Below are positions 61,723 to 64,000 of a stretch of DNA of 64,000 bases, in pieces (position 1 is the first letter of the stretch; every line of letters starts with the position of its first letter). The notes below the pieces were generated by a model. The model was not told the origin of the DNA. It did no database searches and saw only the letters and a list, made by a program, of their open reading frames with translations. The DNA is from Streptomyces venezuelae. GTDB taxonomy: Bacteria; Actinomycetota; Actinomycetes; Streptomycetales; Streptomycetaceae. The stretch lies in contig NZ_CP029193.1 of the NCBI RefSeq assembly GCF_008642355.1, positions 372,001 to 436,000 on the forward strand, read 5' to 3'. The translations under genes and the position numbers were made by a program.

Positions 61723-63862
61723 GGTGCTCTTCCCGCTCTTCCCCGAGTACGGTTCCCGCCCGCAGGACGCGGTCGGGGCGGATCGGCAGGGAGCGGTGGC
61801 GGACGCCGGTCGCGTGCCGGACGGCGTTGGCGATGGCGGCCGCGGCACCCACGATGCCGATCTCGCCGACGCCCTTGATGCCGACGGGGTCCTCCACGTC
61901 CGGGTCGTCGACCCAGTCCGCCTCGATGTGCGGCACGTCGGCGTGCGAGGCGATGTGGTACCCCGCGAGGTCCGGGCCGACCAGGCCGCCCGTCGCCGGG
62001 TCCCTGACGGCCTCCTCGTGCAGCGCCATCGACAGGCCCCAGGTCATGCCGCCGATCAGCTGGCTGCGTGCGGTGAGCGGGTTGACGATGCGTCCCGCGG
62101 CGAAGATGCCGAGCATGCGCCGCACGCGGACTTCCCCGGTGGTGACGTCCACGGCGACCTCGGCGAACTGGGCGCCGAACGCGTGCCGTTCCTTCTGTGC
62201 GAGCGCGCCGATCACGTCACTGGTGTTCGAGCGCGCGGTGAGACCCTCTGGCGGGATGTCACCGCCGGGAACCAGCTTCTCGCGCAGTTCGCGCGCGGCG
62301 AGCATGACCGCCCAGCCCCAGGAACGGGTGCCCATGGAGCCGCCCGCGATCATCGCGGGGCCGAAGTCGCTGTCGGCGATGCGGACGCGGACCCGCTCCG
62401 TCGGCACTTCGAGGGCGTCGGCGGCGATGAGGGTGAGCGCGGTCCGCGCGCCGGTCCCGACGTCCGCGGCGGTGATGCGCACGGTGAACATTCCGTCGGC
62501 CTCCGCCGTCACCGCGGCCGTGCTCGGGGCGACGAGCACGGGGAAGGTGGACGCGGCGGTGCCGGTGCCGAGCAGCCAGCGCCCTTCGCGGCGCACTCCC
62601 GGGCGCGGGTCGCGGTCCGCCCAGCCGAACCTGCGGGCGCCCTCGTCGAAGCAGGCGAGCAGGTTGCGGCTGCTGAACGGCAGCCCGGACACGGGGCCGA
62701 CAGCGGGTTCGTTGCGGGCCCGCAGCTCGATCGGGTCCATGCCGCATTTCTCGGCGAGTTCGTCGAGCGCGGACTCCACGGCGAAGGAGCCGGGCGCCTC
62801 GCCGGGGGCCCGTACCCAGGTCGGGGTGGGCACGTCGAGGCGGACGAGACGGTTGACGGTGTGGTGCGCGTCGGCCGCGTACATGGCGCGACCAAAACCG
62901 GCGCTCTCCTCGACGAACTCGTGGACGGTCGACGACAGGCTCTGCCCCTGGTGGTCGAAAGCGAGGAGCCGCCCGTCCGGGTCGGCGCCGAGCCTGACGC
63001 GTTGCGCGGTGGGGCTGCGGTAGCCGATGAGGGAGAACATCTGGCGGCGCGTCATGACGACGCGGACGGGCCGGTCGAGGACGGTCGCCGCCATCACGGC
63101 GAGCACCTGGTGGGCCCGCAGGCCCTTGGAGCCGAAGGCGCCGCCGACGTGCTCCGAGCGGACCCGCACGGAGGGCGGGTCGAGGGAGAAGAGCTTCGCG
63201 AGCTCGTCCGCGACCCAGGTGCTGCCCTGGTTGGAGTCGACGATGTCCAGCCGCCCGTCGTCCCAGCGTGCCGTCGCGGCGTGCGGCTCCATCGCGCTGT
63301 GGTGCTCTTCGGGGGTCGTGTACTCGGCGTCCACGACGTGCGCGGACGCGGCGAGCCGGGACTCCAGGTCCCCCACCGCCGTGCGCATCGCGTCGCCGTC
63401 CGGCGTGTAGGTCCCGGGCCGTCCGGCGGAGAAGGCGACGTCGTGCGGCTCCTGGTCGTAGTGGACGACCAGCGCCTCGGCCGCTTCCCTGGCCTGTTCG
63501 GACGTCTCGGCGACGACCAGCGCCACCGGCCAGCCCACGAAGGGCACCCGGTCGTGCTGGAGGACCCCGACGACCGGGTCCGGCTTCCCGAGCATGCCGA
63601 CGTAGTCCGCGTCGACGCGCGGCGCGTTCCCGTGGTGCAGGACGGCGAGGACACCGGGCATCGCGAGGACAGGTGCGTCGTCGACCGAACGGATCCGGCC
63701 GCGGGCGATGGTGGACAGGACGAGCCAGCCGTGGGCGAGGTCGGCGAAGGGGATCTCACCGGCGTAGCGGGCCGCTCCGGTGACCTTCTCACGGCCTTCG
63801 ATGCGGGTGTGCGCGGTGCCGACCGCGCCCGTCACCGCGGTGGTTGCGGTGGTCGTGGTCAT
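61715..63862 (-). CDS. Xanthine/CO dehydrogenase-type molybdenum-binding subunit
   Basis: A 715-residue molybdopterin-binding subunit. RIEGREKVTGAARYAGE begins the hammerhead domain; EEHHSAMEPHAATARW, HVGGAFGSKG and the C-terminal catalytic Glu667 in GVGEIG belong to the xanthine oxidase family. The CO-dehydrogenase copper motif VAYRCSFR was not found, so xanthine or another purine or aldehyde is the more likely substrate. The ATG overlaps the stop of the FAD subunit gene (ATGA). Its [2Fe-2S] subunit is not in the window. Confidence 0.93.
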   Translation of the reverse strand: MTTTTATTAVTGAVGTAHTRIEGREKVTGAARYAGEIPFADLAHGWLVLSTIARGRIRSVDDAPVLAMPGVLAVLHHGNAPRVDADYVGMLGKPDPVVGVLQHDRVPFVGWPVALVVAETSEQAREAAEALVVHYDQEPHDVAFSAGRPGTYTPDGDAMRTAVGDLESRLAASAHVVDAEYTTPEEHHSAMEPHAATARWDDGRLDIVDSNQGSTWVADELAKLFSLDPPSVRVRSEHVGGAFGSKGLRAHQVLAVMAATVLDRPVRVVMTRRQMFSLIGYRSPTAQRVRLGADPDGRLLAFDHQGQSLSSTVHEFVEESAGFGRAMYAADAHHTVNRLVRLDVPTPTWVRAPGEAPGSFAVESALDELAEKCGMDPIELRARNEPAVGPVSGLPFSSRNLLACFDEGARRFGWADRDPRPGVRREGRWLLGTGTAASTFPVLVAPSTAAVTAEADGMFTVRITAADVGTGARTALTLIAADALEVPTERVRVRIADSDFGPAMIAGGSMGTRSWGWAVMLAARELREKLVPGGDIPPEGLTARSNTSDVIGALAQKERHAFGAQFAEVAVDVTTGEVRVRRMLGIFAAGRIVNPLTARSQLIGGMTWGLSMALHEEAVRDPATGGLVGPDLAGYHIASHADVPHIEADWVDDPDVEDPVGIKGVGEIGIVGAAAAIANAVRHATGVRHRSLPIRPDRVLRAGTVLGEEREEHRA

Positions 63863-64000
63863 CGGGCGGCCTCCTCGGTGAGTTCGGACAGCACGGCCAC
63901 GACGAGGTTGCGCGTCAGCGTCACCTTGTAGCCGTTGTCGGGCAGCGGGCGGGCCGCGGCCAGTTCGGCGTCGGCCGCGGCGGCGAACGCCTCGGCGGTC
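63859..64000 (-). CDS. FAD-binding subunit of molybdenum hydroxylase (C-terminal end, 5' partial)
   Basis: Only the last 46 residues are present. The ending (ELAAARPLPDNGYKVTLTRN then LVVAVLSELTEEAAR) matches the C-terminal region of CoxM/XdhB-type FAD subunits, which pass electrons from the iron-sulfur clusters to NAD or another acceptor. Its TGA overlaps the ATG of the molybdenum subunit gene. The gene begins beyond the right edge. Confidence 0.8.
   Translation of the reverse strand, partial: TAEAFAAAADAELAAARPLPDNGYKVTLTRNLVVAVLSELTEEAAR

Noticed and set aside
61715..63862. Carbon monoxide dehydrogenase large subunit (CoxL form I)
   Set aside because: The copper-binding AYxCSFR active-site loop was not found in the translation, despite CoxD/CoxE-like genes in the window.

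Overview
The window is high-GC DNA (roughly 70% or more) with densely packed genes, GTG/TTG starts behind purine-rich ribosome sites, and a gene set typical of Streptomyces or a close relative: SigB-family and ECF41 sigma factors, adenosylcobalamin methylmalonyl-CoA mutase with MeaB, ter proteins, a PHO box and a twin-arginine PhoD phosphatase. It reads as a chromosomal segment carrying the end of one secondary-metabolite locus followed by core and accessory metabolism. No rRNA, tRNA, CRISPR array, transposase or phage gene was recognised.

Layout. 1-4.9 kb: the last module of a polyketide synthase (KS-KR-ACP-TE with no acyltransferase, 5' end outside the window) and a TauD-type dioxygenase. 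5-12.8 kb: purB, then on the minus strand an orphan SigB-family sigma factor and a run of four genes (small SAV_915-like protein, LysA-type decarboxylase, CYP152-type P450 peroxygenase, HAD phosphatase), then a GNAT. 13-19.2 kb: the mutA-mutB-meaB-HIBCH operon. 19.2-27.7 kb: ABC exporter divergent from a two-component system, ROK and GntR/UTRA regulators, an ECF41 sigma factor, an alpha/beta hydrolase. 27.8-36.9 kb: PHO-box-preceded phoD, a membrane-anchored ACT-GNAT protein overlapping tail to tail with a cystathionine lyase-type enzyme, two Lrp regulators, a DUF885 peptidase-like protein, a rhodanese and a secreted trypsin-like protease. 36.9-42.7 kb: sbcCD, an IMPACT-family protein and a phosphopantetheinyl transferase. 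42.7-46.7 kb: amidohydrolase, APC permease, TenA-like protein. 46.8-49.9 kb: TerB, a BlaR1-like M56 peptidase, a BlaI repressor, TerD and a CoA-binding protein. 49.9-53.5 kb: PucR regulator divergent from a MoxR/VWA (CoxD/CoxE-like) pair. 53.8-58.9 kb: ATP-grasp ligase, CocE/NonD hydrolase and an FAD-Rieske oxidoreductase. 58.9-64 kb: minus-strand xanthine/CO-dehydrogenase-type operon with XdhC, a VOC protein and a carboxylesterase.

How it may work together. The mutase operon interconverts succinyl- and methylmalonyl-CoA, a usual polyketide extender supply, and the phosphopantetheinyl transferase could activate carrier proteins such as the ACP at the left edge. PucR, MoxR/VWA and the molybdenum hydroxylase genes fit a purine/molybdenum-hydroxylase theme spread over about 14 kb.

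The most promising less-described items are: an ATP-grasp ligase plus CocE/NonD hydrolase pair behind a SigB-like promoter; the LysA/CYP152 cluster; a BlaI-type operator (CTAC-N6-GTAG) found both before the BlaI/TerD genes and before TerB/TenA; TGGTC-N2-GACCA (DasR-type) operators before a GntR gene and a protease; and related 21-bp intergenic repeats around the IMPACT/PPTase genes. All functional statements are inference from motifs read by eye; no database search was run.
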